A stretch of DNA of 64,000 nt from Cellvibrio sp. PSBB023 (GTDB taxonomy: Bacteria > Pseudomonadota > Gammaproteobacteria > Pseudomonadales > Cellvibrionaceae). Below the pieces are notes generated by a model. That model had not been told where the DNA came from, did not search any database, and saw only the letters and a list, made by a program, of their open reading frames with translations. Of the stretch, positions 45,392 through 54,496 are shown one piece after another (positions within the stretch are counted from its first letter, which is position 1; every line of letters begins with the position of its first letter). Position numbers and translations under genes: made by a program. Location: the NCBI RefSeq assembly GCF_002007605.1, contig NZ_CP019799.1:3512001-3576000 (forward strand), read 5' to 3'.

Positions 45392-46534
45392 ATGCCAAAC
45401 CAAATACCCGCTGATTCGGTGGGTCTTGTCACTCCCCAAACCCATCGCTTCACCGCGCCGCTCTTGCTGGCCTGTGGTCGCACGCTTGATGAGTATGAAT
45501 TGGTCTATGAAACCTACGGCCAGTTGAACGCGGCAAAATCCAATGCCGTACTCATTTGCCATGCGCTCTCCGGTCATCACCACGCCGCCGGTTACCACAG
45601 CATGGACGATAAGCGTCCGGGTTGGTGGGATGCCTACATCGGCCCCGGTAAACCGATCGATACCAACAGATTTTTTGTGGTGGCGCTGAATAACCTCGGC
45701 GGTTGCCATGGCTCGACCGGCCCACGCTCCATCAACCCCGCTACCGGCAAGGCCTGGGGCGCGGACTTTCCGATGATCCGCGTGCGCGACTGGGTTGCCA
45801 GCCAGGCGCGGTTAGCGGATGTGTTGGGCATTGATGTATGGGCCGCGGTGATTGGCGGCAGCCTCGGCGGTATGCAAGTGATGCGCTGGGCGCTGGATTT
45901 CCCGCAGCGTATTCGCCACGCGGTGGTTATCGCCTCGGCGATGAAACTCTCCGCGCAAAACATTGCGTTTAACGAAGCGGCGCGCAAAGCGATTGTCAGC
46001 GACCCCAATTTTTTTGACGGCGATTACCTCGCGCACAACACCATTCCCAAAAATGGTTTGGCGGTAGCGCGCATGATCGGCCACATCACTTATCTGTCGG
46101 ATTATGCGATGGGCGAAAAATTTGGCCGCGATTTGCGCAGCGGCAGTTTTGAGCTCGGCAGCGATGAGCCAGTGGAATTCCAAATCGAAAGTTACCTGCG
46201 CTACCAGGGTGACAGTTTTGCCAATACCTTTGATGCGAACTCTTACATTCGCATCACCAAAGCGCTGGATTATTTTGATCTTGCCCGCGAATACAACGAT
46301 GACCCGGTGCTGGCCTTCAAACAAACCCAGGCAAAATTTTTAGTGATTTCCTTCAGTACCGACTGGCGATTTGCACCCGAGCGCTCCCATGAAATCGTCA
46401 ACGCCTTGGTGGGCGCCAATCGCTCAGTGAGCTATGCGGAAATTGAATCCAAACATGGTCACGACGCCTTCTTATTGCCGGATGAACGCTACCAGCAAGT
46501 TTTCGGTCGCTACCTTGCCGGAGTGAAAATCTGA
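45392..46534 (+). CDS. metX: Homoserine O-acyltransferase (probably succinyl)
   Basis: This alpha/beta-hydrolase-fold enzyme activates homoserine for methionine synthesis. The 380-residue protein carries the nucleophile serine in [39 protein letters not shown] near the N-terminus and the C-terminal [15 protein letters not shown] with the catalytic histidine. In this lineage MetX proteins usually use succinyl-CoA; this is inferred from relatives. Its stop overlaps the metW start (TGATG). Confidence 0.95.
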   Translation: MPNQIPADSVGLVTPQTHRFTAPLLLACGRTLDEYELVYETYGQLNAAKSNAVLICHALSGHHHAAGYHSMDDKRPGWWDAYIGPGKPIDTNRFFVVALNNLGGCHGSTGPRSINPATGKAWGADFPMIRVRDWVASQARLADVLGIDVWAAVIGGSLGGMQVMRWALDFPQRIRHAVVIASAMKLSAQNIAFNEAARKAIVSDPNFFDGDYLAHNTIPKNGLAVARMIGHITYLSDYAMGEKFGRDLRSGSFELGSDEPVEFQIESYLRYQGDSFANTFDANSYIRITKALDYFDLAREYNDDPVLAFKQTQAKFLVISFSTDWRFAPERSHEIVNALVGANRSVSYAEIESKHGHDAFLLPDERYQQVFGRYLAGVKI

Positions 46535-47121
46535 TGCGTATAGATCTGAACGAAATCCAACATTGGATCACACAAGGCAGCCGTATTCTCGATTTGGGCT
46601 GCGGCGATGGCACGCTGTTAAAATTTTTGATCGATACCAAACAAGTGCAAGGCTATGGTTTGGAAATTGATGCCGAACAAATCAATGCCTGCATCGACAA
46701 AGGATTAAATGTGGTCGAGCAAAACCTGGACCGCGGTCTGGGCAATTTTGCCGATAAAAGTTTCGACACAGTGCTGATGACACAGGCGCTGCAAACCTTG
46801 CATTTCCCGCACCTGGTATTGGATGAAATGCTGCGCGTAGGCAAAGAATGTATTGTCACCTTCCCCAACTTTGGTCACTGGAAAGCGCGCTTTTATCTCG
46901 CCACGCGCGGCCGTATGCCAGTGTCGGATTTACTGCCTTACGAATGGTATGACACGCCCAACATTCACTTCTGTACCTTTAAGGATTTTGAAGTGCTGTG
47001 TCGCGAGCGCAACATTAAAGTGATCCATCGTCAGGTAGTGAACGAACAGTCCGGACAGACTCTGAAAGATTTTATGCCCAACCTGTTTGGTGAAACGGCC
47101 ATTTACCATTTGAGTAAATAG
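46534..47121 (+). CDS. metW: Methionine biosynthesis protein MetW
   Basis: This 195-residue methyltransferase-fold protein acts with MetX in homoserine acylation. Signatures: RILDLGCGDGTLLKFL, FDTVLMTQALQTLHFPHLVLDEMLRVG and TFPNFGHWKARFYLATRGRMP. One-base overlap with metX indicates co-translation. Confidence 0.95.
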   Translation: MRIDLNEIQHWITQGSRILDLGCGDGTLLKFLIDTKQVQGYGLEIDAEQINACIDKGLNVVEQNLDRGLGNFADKSFDTVLMTQALQTLHFPHLVLDEMLRVGKECIVTFPNFGHWKARFYLATRGRMPVSDLLPYEWYDTPNIHFCTFKDFEVLCRERNIKVIHRQVVNEQSGQTLKDFMPNLFGETAIYHLSK

Positions 47122-47149
47122 CCACTGAGCAATGATGAGGAGCAATAGA

Positions 47150-47611
47150 ATGAAAACCTTCTTATATGGTTTGTTATTAAGTGCGGTCGCCCTGACGGCG
47201 CAGGCGCAAATTGATCAGCCCAAAGAAATTGCCACGCAGCAGAAATTCGGTGCCTACACGGTTCACTACAATGTGTTTAACAGCACCGATATTCCGGCAA
47301 ATATAGCGGAAGCCTACAAACTGGTGCGCGGTAAAGATCGCGCGCTGGTGAATATCAGTGTGACCAAAACTGACAAGGGTGTAACGAGCTTGGGGTTGCC
47401 AGCGAAGGTGAGCGGCGCCCGACGCAATTTAATGCAGCAAAAACAAACCTTGAAATTTATTGAAGTGAATGAAGGTGAGGCGACCTATTACCTGGCGCCA
47501 TTTGTGTTTAACAATGAAGAGCTGTTGCATTTTGATATTGAGCTGCAAGTGGACGGTGTCGCGCGGCCATTGAGCATTACGTTTAATCGCACGCTCTACG
47601 CGGACAAATAA
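47150..47611 (+). CDS. DUF4426 exported protein
   Basis: This 153-residue protein has a signal peptide (TFLYGLLLSAVALTAQA) and matches the DUF4426 family that follows metW in Pseudomonas and relatives (FGAYTVHYNVFNSTDIPANIAEAY). Function unknown. ATG 47150 is chosen because GAGGAG precedes it and the signal peptide then begins MKTFLYG. A strong terminator follows. Confidence 0.88.
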   Translation: MKTFLYGLLLSAVALTAQAQIDQPKEIATQQKFGAYTVHYNVFNSTDIPANIAEAYKLVRGKDRALVNISVTKTDKGVTSLGLPAKVSGARRNLMQQKQTLKFIEVNEGEATYYLAPFVFNNEELLHFDIELQVDGVARPLSITFNRTLYADK

Positions 47612-47629
47612 GCCAATAATGTTGTAGAT

Positions 47630-47659
47630 CAAAAGGCGCCAATAGGCGCCTTTTGTTTC
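47630..47659 (+). terminator. Rho-independent terminator between DUF4426 gene and rdgB
   Basis: CAAAAGGCGCC (47630-47640) pairs with GGCGCCTTTTG (47645-47655) around AATA, followed by TTTCT. Confidence 0.85.
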
Positions 47660-47686
47660 TGGCACCTAGTCATGGGAAAAAACACG

Positions 47687-48292
47687 ATGAAAAAAATAGT
47701 ATTGGCCAGCGGTAATGCCGGGAAATTGCGCGAGTTCCAACAGCTACTCAGTGGCTGTGGTTTTGAGGTGGTACCGCAGTCGGATTTTTTCAGTGAAAAT
47801 GCAGAAGAAACCGGCTTGACCTTTGTTGAAAATGCCATCATCAAAGCGCGCTATGCCTGCGCAAAAACCGGCTTGCCTGCCATTGCGGATGACTCGGGTA
47901 TTGAAGTGGATGCCTTAAACGGTCGCCCCGGTATTTATTCTGCGCGCTATGCCGGTGAAGCGGCGAAAGATGCTGATAATAATGCAAAGCTTCTACAGGA
48001 ATTGCACGGCGTTCCCGCCGAAAAACGCACGGCGCGGTATCACGCCGTGCTGGCGTTTATGCGTCATGCAGAAGACCCCACCCCGATCTTATGCCACGGC
48101 ACTTGGGAGGGTGTGATTCTTACCGAACCGCGCGGCGACGGTGGCTTTGGCTATGACCCTTTATTTTTTGTACCGACACACCATTGCGCGTCCGCCGAAT
48201 TGGACAAGGCAGAAAAAAATCGTATCAGTCATCGCGGTAAAGCTATGCAGGAATTGTTACAAAAACTATCGACATTCATGGGTAAGCACTAA
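47687..48292 (+). CDS. rdgB: XTP/dITP diphosphatase
   Basis: This enzyme removes non-canonical purine nucleotides (ITP, XTP) from the pool. The 201-residue protein begins [16 protein letters not shown] and has [23 protein letters not shown] and [17 protein letters not shown] 47687 matches the family start better than 47672, which would add five residues. Its stop overlaps the hemW start by one base (TAATG). Confidence 0.95.
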   Translation: MKKIVLASGNAGKLREFQQLLSGCGFEVVPQSDFFSENAEETGLTFVENAIIKARYACAKTGLPAIADDSGIEVDALNGRPGIYSARYAGEAAKDADNNAKLLQELHGVPAEKRTARYHAVLAFMRHAEDPTPILCHGTWEGVILTEPRGDGGFGYDPLFFVPTHHCASAELDKAEKNRISHRGKAMQELLQKLSTFMGKH

Positions 48293-49500
48293 TGTCGCTG
48301 CCGCCATTATCGCTGGAATTACCACCACTTGCGCTCTACGTTCATGTGCCCTGGTGTATTCGCAAATGCCCCTATTGCGATTTCAATTCCCATCAAGCCA
48401 GCAATGATATTCCTGAAGCAGACTATGTCAACGCGCTGCGTTTGGATTTGCAACAGGACCAAGTGCTTGCCCAAGGCCGCAAACTTACCAGCATTTTTTT
48501 TGGTGGTGGCACGCCGAGTATGTTGTCGGCGCAGGCGATTGGGCAGATATTAAAAGATGCTGAAGCTATTATTGGTTTTGAGCCGGATATTGAAATTACC
48601 CTGGAGGCAAACCCCGGTACTTTCGAGCAGGAAAAGTTCTCCGGTTTTCGCGCCGCCGGTGTGAATCGTTTATCCATCGGTATTCAAAGTTTTAATGATC
48701 GGCAATTAACATTGCTGGGCCGCGTACACGGTCGCGATGAAGCCTTGCGTGCAGTAGGTGTTGCGCGCTCCGCTGGGTTCAATAATATCAACCTGGATTT
48801 AATGCACGGCTTGCCCGAACAATCTGTGGCTGCCGCTACCGCTGATTTGCAACAGGCCATTGACCTTGCACCGGAACATCTCTCCTGGTACCAACTCACT
48901 ATCGAGCAAAATACGGCGTTTTATTCCGCACCACCGGTATTGCCGGAAGAGGACATCCTGGCTGATATTCAGGACGCTGGTATCGAGCTATTAGCCGCAG
49001 CGGGTTATGAGCAATATGAAATCTCTGCCTATGCGCGCGACAAAAAACGCGCGCGCCATAATCTCAACTACTGGGAGTTTGGCGATTATCTCGGAATAGG
49101 GGCGGGCGCTCACGGAAAAATTACTTTGCCTGCCGAAGATAAAATTCTGCGCTTGTGGAAAACCCGCTTACCCAAACATTATTTGGACGCGGCCAACTCC
49201 CAAAAAATCTCCACCAACCTGGGCGGCCATCAAAATACATTTGGTGGTGGTAGCGATTTATTGTTGCCTGCTGGGTTACCACTGGAATTTATGATGAACG
49301 CCCTGCGCCTCACTGCGGGTGTACCGCAACGTTTTTTCACGGCGCGAACCGGATTGGATTGGCAAGCCGTTGCAACACCATGGCAGCAATTAACGCAGCA
49401 GGGACTGGTGGAAATAGTACAAGGCACTGTGCGGCCTACGGCCTTGGGTCGTCGGTTTCTCAATCGGGTATTGCAGGGATTTATGCCGCTAGAGCCGTAA
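48292..49500 (+). CDS. hemW: Radical SAM heme chaperone HemW
   Basis: This protein of 402 residues belongs to the HemN-like radical SAM group that binds and delivers heme, not the oxygen-independent coproporphyrinogen oxidase proper. The CX3CX2C cluster is in VPWCIRKCPYCDFN, and IFFGGGTPSML and RLSIGIQSF follow. It is translationally coupled to rdgB as in many Gammaproteobacteria. Confidence 0.94.
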   Translation: MSLPPLSLELPPLALYVHVPWCIRKCPYCDFNSHQASNDIPEADYVNALRLDLQQDQVLAQGRKLTSIFFGGGTPSMLSAQAIGQILKDAEAIIGFEPDIEITLEANPGTFEQEKFSGFRAAGVNRLSIGIQSFNDRQLTLLGRVHGRDEALRAVGVARSAGFNNINLDLMHGLPEQSVAAATADLQQAIDLAPEHLSWYQLTIEQNTAFYSAPPVLPEEDILADIQDAGIELLAAAGYEQYEISAYARDKKRARHNLNYWEFGDYLGIGAGAHGKITLPAEDKILRLWKTRLPKHYLDAANSQKISTNLGGHQNTFGGGSDLLLPAGLPLEFMMNALRLTAGVPQRFFTARTGLDWQAVATPWQQLTQQGLVEIVQGTVRPTALGRRFLNRVLQGFMPLEP

Positions 49501-49545
49501 ACTAGTGACCCGCTCCCGAGGCAAAGCCCTGGAAGCGGATTGCAC

Positions 49546-49839
49546 TCAGGGAGCGGTAATGAGGGTTTTATCTTTCAGGATTAACTCAATCCACACCAGG
49601 GTTTTTTGCTCCTGCATATCCTCATCCCAGGCTTTTACACAGCGAAATATTTTTCCGTTGTGTTCCACAATGGCGCCCAGAGAGTAACCTTGTTTTTTGA
49701 GGATGCACAGCTTGCCATCCATCGCTTGTTGCTGTGTTTCTGCACTGCTCAGCCCATGGTGGTCGTGCCCTTCATGGGCGATGGATAGGCTGCTCAATAA
49801 GAGTCCGCTAAGGAATAGACTCGTTTTTCGGATATTCAT
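49546..49839 (-). CDS. Small exported DUF1496-like protein
   Basis: This 97-residue protein has a signal peptide (SLFLSGLLLSSLSIA), then a histidine-rich HEGHDHHG, and a short domain GKLCILKKQGYSLGAIVEHNGKIFRCVK resembling the DUF1496 family. The two cysteines could form a disulfide; the histidines could bind metal. It is convergent with hemW. Function unknown. Confidence 0.75.
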   Translation of the reverse strand: MNIRKTSLFLSGLLLSSLSIAHEGHDHHGLSSAETQQQAMDGKLCILKKQGYSLGAIVEHNGKIFRCVKAWDEDMQEQKTLVWIELILKDKTLITAP

Positions 49840-50015
49840 GTTGGCTCCGCACTTATGCTATTGATGTTGGGTTATGGATTTATTATCTGCCCCAGAGCTG
49901 TGTTCGGGAATATAAAGGAATCCGGCGCGCTTGAGTAATATTGCGTAAAAATTATTGTGCTCCCTGTGATTCACAGTCATTTTTCACCACCTGACGTTAA
50001 TAAAAAGGAGCCAAC

Positions 50016-50432
50016 ATGACTACGACACGCCGCGACTTCATGACCACTACCGCTATTGCCGGAGCCGCCTTAATGGCCGGCGATGCACTTGCCAAACCTG
50101 CAACGGGAACCACTGCCATGCCCAAATTGTTGCACCACGTATTCTTCTGGTTGAAAAACCCGGATTCCAAAGCCGATCGCGATCAATTAATTGCCGGGAT
50201 CAAAACCCTGGCCGCAATTGAAACTGTGCGCAGCTTCCATGTGGGTGTTCCAGCCTCCACCGAAAAGCGCGAGGTGGTGGACAATTCCTATCAAGTATCG
50301 GAGCTGCTGGGGTTTGATGATGTTGCCGGGCAGGATATTTACCAGGTTCACCCCATCCACCAAAAGTTTGTTGAAGAGAACCAGCACCTGTGGAGCAAGG
50401 TTGTAGTTTACGATGTGTTGGCCAGCGAGTAA
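50016..50432 (+). CDS. Tat-exported Dabb-family protein
   Basis: The 138-residue protein starts with a twin-arginine signal ([25 protein letters not shown]) and carries a stress-responsive alpha/beta barrel (Dabb) domain: [21 protein letters not shown] and [20 protein letters not shown]. Dabb domains form dimeric ferredoxin-like barrels; the substrate is unknown. AAGGAG precedes the ATG. A bidirectional terminator follows. Confidence 0.87.
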   Translation: MTTTRRDFMTTTAIAGAALMAGDALAKPATGTTAMPKLLHHVFFWLKNPDSKADRDQLIAGIKTLAAIETVRSFHVGVPASTEKREVVDNSYQVSELLGFDDVAGQDIYQVHPIHQKFVEENQHLWSKVVVYDVLASE

Positions 50433-50472
50433 TTCATTAGCCCTGCCAAACCATCGCTAAATGATGGCCAAT

Positions 50473-50498
50473 AAAAAACCCGCAGCAGCGGGTTTTTT
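50473..50498. terminator. Bidirectional rho-independent terminator
   Basis: CCCGC (50479-50483) and GCGGG (50488-50492) around AGCA, with six A before and six T after, between the convergent Dabb and crc genes. Confidence 0.87.
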
Positions 50499-50516
50499 AT
50501 TGGGTATTGGAAGTGC

Positions 50517-51287
50517 TTACAGCTCTATGTCGTAATCGATAATGACCGGCATATGGCTGGAAAACTGCTGGGTTTTGTAAATCGCAGCGTATTCCACTTT
50601 ACCGCCAAGGCTGTTGGACACCACTTGGAAATCGGTGCGCCAGCCATCGCCATCACCTTTTAAACCTTTCGGCCACCAGCTGTATTCATCGCTGTCTTTG
50701 TTGACCTTGCGGAAGGCATCAACGTAGCCGATTTGGTTAAACAACTGGCTCAACCATTGACGTTCATGGGGGAGGAAGCCGGAATTGTGCTGGTTTTCTG
50801 CACTGTTGCTCACATCCTTGGGGGTGTGGGCCATCTGCCAGTTACCGCAGAAGATATATTCACGACGTTTGCGCGTGATTTTGTCCAAATGGGCCTGGAA
50901 ATCGTCAAAGAATTTGATTTTGACTTCCTGGGATTCCAATTCTGAACTGGCGCTGGGTGCGAGCAGTGAGCCGATGCTCAGTTGCTCAAAATCCACCTGC
51001 AGATAGCGACCTTCCATATCCACACCCGATGCAAAGCCTAACCCGTAAATCAGGGCTTTGGGTTGTAAGCGTGAATAAATCGCGACGCCATTGTAATGTT
51101 TGGTGCCAGAATCAAAGAAATAGGCGTTGTAACCCTTCAATTGAAATTCGGGTTTCTCCATCTCGCGCTCGAGTGCGCGTAGATCTTGCAAACAAATAAA
51201 ATCGGCATCCTGACCCGCGAGCCAAGTGAATAGGCCGCGTTGCGCCGCCTGAAAAATGCCATCGACGCTAAGACTGATAACTCTCAT
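50517..51287 (-). CDS. crc: Catabolite repression control protein Crc
   Basis: This 256-residue protein has the exonuclease III/EEP fold but changed catalytic positions: the ExoIII asparagine near residue 7 is serine (ISLSVDG), the metal-binding glutamate is aspartate in ICLQDLRA (D35), and the GDFN block reads CGNWQ. Crc of Pseudomonas is likewise an inactive nuclease relative that works with Hfq to repress translation of catabolic mRNAs. The position, divergent from pyrE, is the same as in Pseudomonas. Overall sequence agrees with Crc (RREYIFCGNW, YSWWPKG). Confidence 0.88.
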   Translation of the reverse strand: MRVISLSVDGIFQAAQRGLFTWLAGQDADFICLQDLRALEREMEKPEFQLKGYNAYFFDSGTKHYNGVAIYSRLQPKALIYGLGFASGVDMEGRYLQVDFEQLSIGSLLAPSASSELESQEVKIKFFDDFQAHLDKITRKRREYIFCGNWQMAHTPKDVSNSAENQHNSGFLPHERQWLSQLFNQIGYVDAFRKVNKDSDEYSWWPKGLKGDGDGWRTDFQVVSNSLGGKVEYAAIYKTQQFSSHMPVIIDYDIEL

Positions 51288-51496
51288 GTTAGCCCCTTGA
51301 TTACGGACTGTGTATCATACCCGAGCTTGATGTGATTGTGTTACCGCCACAAGCGGGTTTTTTGTGGTAGGTGTTACTGTTTTTCACATCCTTACATTTG
51401 GATAGGCAGGTTGATCCAAACGCGGGCCTCACTCATGGTGGGACCTCATTCTATTTATTTGTCATCTAAAACTTAGTTCATTGTCGGATACTTTGC

Positions 51497-52147
51497 ATGG
51501 AAAAATACCAATTTGACTTCATTCAGCTGGCGGTCAAACATCAAGCCCTATGCTTTGGTGAATTTTTGCTCAAGTCCGGGCGCACCAGCCCCTACTTCTT
51601 CAATGCCGGACGTTTTCAAACCGGTCAGGCACTGGCTGAATTAGGGCGCTACTATGCGGCCGCCATCACGGCATCCGGCGTGGATTTCGATATAGTTTTC
51701 GGCCCTGCCTATAAAGGTATCCCCTTGGCGGCCACCACGGCTATCGCGCTGGCTGACCAGCACGCACGCGACTTGCCCTATTGCTACAACCGTAAAGAAG
51801 CCAAAGACCATGGCGAAGGCGGCACTTTGGTAGGAGCTCCATTAAAAGGAAAAGTTCTGATTGTGGACGATGTTATTACTGCTGGTACGGCAGTGAGGGA
51901 GGTTATGGCGATTATTAAGGCCGCTGGCGCCCAGCCTGCCGCCGTGTTGATCGGTTTGAACCGCCAGGAAAAGGGTCAGGGCGAGCTGTCGGCGATCCAA
52001 GAAGTAGAGCAGACGTTTGGTATACCGGTTATCAGTATTATCAATTTGAACCACATCATCGATTACCTGCAAGGTCAGGCTGGCCAGGAGGCGATGGTGG
52101 AAAAAATCAAAACCTACCGCGCAACCTACGGTGTGGATCTGGCGTGA
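51497..52147 (+). CDS. pyrE: Orotate phosphoribosyltransferase
   Basis: This enzyme makes orotidine 5'-phosphate from orotate and PRPP. The 216-residue protein has the PRPP-binding loop [35 protein letters not shown] and [13 protein letters not shown]. It is divergent from crc. Confidence 0.97.
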   Translation: MEKYQFDFIQLAVKHQALCFGEFLLKSGRTSPYFFNAGRFQTGQALAELGRYYAAAITASGVDFDIVFGPAYKGIPLAATTAIALADQHARDLPYCYNRKEAKDHGEGGTLVGAPLKGKVLIVDDVITAGTAVREVMAIIKAAGAQPAAVLIGLNRQEKGQGELSAIQEVEQTFGIPVISIINLNHIIDYLQGQAGQEAMVEKIKTYRATYGVDLA

Positions 52148-52191
52148 TTCACAAGTGCTGCGCAGTAAAGCTAACGAGGTGATGAGTCCAG

Positions 52192-52806
52192 ATGCGTAAA
52201 CTGTTGTTGGTGGTATTGGCAGTGGGAGTGATTGCTGCGCAGGGTGTTGCAGCGGCGACGCAGGCGAATAATAAGCCGGGCAAGGTCATCTATCGCTATA
52301 AAAACAGCGAGGGTGTCACGGTGATGGACAGCAAGATCCCCGCTGAATTCGTCAGCAAGGGGTATGAAGTTGTCAGCATCAGTGGCAAGGTGATTGAAGT
52401 GGTGCCACCGGCGCCCGAGGGCGATGTTGCAAAACGCTTGTTTGAAGAGAAACAACTGCAAGAGCAGCGCGAGCGCGAAGACCTGCTGTTGCGTCGCAGC
52501 TACAGTAATGTGGATGATATAGAAGCGGCCAAGCAGCGCAATCTGGAAAGCTTGCGCGGCAACATCAGCATTCTGGAGGCCAATCTCACCTCAGCCAAGC
52601 AGCGCTTGCAAGGTTATCAATCGCAAGCGGCAGCCATTGAGCGCACTGGCCGTGAGTTGCCGGAAGATTTACTCAAAAGCATTAATAACCTGACCCAGGA
52701 AGGCAAGGATATTCAAGTGCAAATTCAGCAGCGCGAGCAGGAATATACGGAGATGTCCAAAAAGTTTGATGAAGACCGCAAGCGATTTCTTGAAATCACA
52801 CAGTGA
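52192..52806 (+). CDS. DUF4124-like exported coiled-coil protein
   Basis: This 204-residue protein has a signal peptide (LLLVVLAVGVIAAQGVAA), a short DUF4124-like domain (GKVIYRYKNSEGVTVMDSKIP) and a long coiled coil rich in Gln, Glu and Arg from about residue 85 to the end. It probably acts in the periplasm; function unknown. It starts 45 bases after pyrE and ends at a strong terminator. Confidence 0.8.
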   Translation: MRKLLLVVLAVGVIAAQGVAAATQANNKPGKVIYRYKNSEGVTVMDSKIPAEFVSKGYEVVSISGKVIEVVPPAPEGDVAKRLFEEKQLQEQREREDLLLRRSYSNVDDIEAAKQRNLESLRGNISILEANLTSAKQRLQGYQSQAAAIERTGRELPEDLLKSINNLTQEGKDIQVQIQQREQEYTEMSKKFDEDRKRFLEITQ

Positions 52807-52825
52807 TACTTTCAGCGCAGCATAA

Positions 52826-52852
52826 AAAAACCGGCATCTGCCGGTTTTTTTA
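52826..52852. terminator. Bidirectional rho-independent terminator
   Basis: AAACCGGCA (52828-52836) pairs with TGCCGGTTT (52839-52847); A-run before and T-run after. Lies between the convergent DUF4124 gene and slmA. Confidence 0.88.
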
Positions 52853-52862
52853 TGGTTATTGT

Positions 52863-53474
52863 TTATGTTGGCAGGTCGCGATTGACTAAAAAGCCCTGTG
52901 CAATCAGTTGCCATTGTTCCTGCCAGTAATCTGTTGGGCGGCGCCGGAAGCCGGTGCGTACAAATTCAGCGATACGGCCATCGACCAACGCAATCAATAA
53001 ATTGGCAGCAGCGGCGACAGGTAATTGCGGGTGCATGCCTTCGCGCAATTCGGCTTCGCGCAAAATTTGTTTGAGCTGGGTTTCGATGCGATCAAAAAAT
53101 TGTTCGATGCGCGTGCGCAGCCGTTCGGTTTCGCCGGTCAAGGCATCGCCCGTGAGCAGGCGCGTTAGGCCGGGGTTGCGCTCGGCAAAGGTGAGTAACA
53201 GGGAGAGGATTTTTTCGCAGCGTTTGAGCGTGGATTTTTCATCCGCCAGAATCAGGGTGATGCGTGAAAAAATGGTTTCTTCAATAAACTCGATCAAACC
53301 CTCAAACATTTTGGATTTGCTGGGAAAATGGCGATAGAGCGCCGCTTCGGAAACACCGACTTCCTTGGCTAAGGCCGCCGTGGTGATGCGCTCGCCCGGG
53401 CTGGCTTCCAACATGCGCGCCAGGCATTCAAGAATTTGCTGGCGTCGCGGTGTTTTGCTTGGGGTTTTTGTCAT
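52863..53474 (-). CDS. slmA: Nucleoid occlusion factor SlmA
   Basis: This TetR-family DNA-binding protein blocks FtsZ assembly over the chromosome. The 203-residue protein has the helix-turn-helix [24 protein letters not shown] in two overlapping steps and the SlmA-type C-terminus ([22 protein letters not shown]). It lies next to argB as in many relatives. Confidence 0.92.
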   Translation of the reverse strand: MTKTPSKTPRRQQILECLARMLEASPGERITTAALAKEVGVSEAALYRHFPSKSKMFEGLIEFIEETIFSRITLILADEKSTLKRCEKILSLLLTFAERNPGLTRLLTGDALTGETERLRTRIEQFFDRIETQLKQILREAELREGMHPQLPVAAAANLLIALVDGRIAEFVRTGFRRRPTDYWQEQWQLIAQGFLVNRDLPT

Positions 53475-53535
53475 AGTGTTTCCATGCGCTTGTCGCTGCG
53501 CCTTGTGTCAGCGCGCAGCGCAGGTCGGTTGCGAA

Positions 53536-54450
<915 letters not shown>

Positions 54451-54496
54451 TCAAATATCCTGTAAATTGTAAAAGTCATTCATGGAAAACAGTTAT

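Noticed and set aside
49957..49975. CRP-like site TGTGATTCACA before the Dabb gene
   Set aside because: The half-sites TGTGA and TCACA are not separated by the six bases needed for a CRP operator.
51344..51363. Terminator-like CCGC...GCGG followed by six T between crc and pyrE
   Set aside because: The stem has only four pairs and it lies in a divergent promoter region, where a terminator is not expected.
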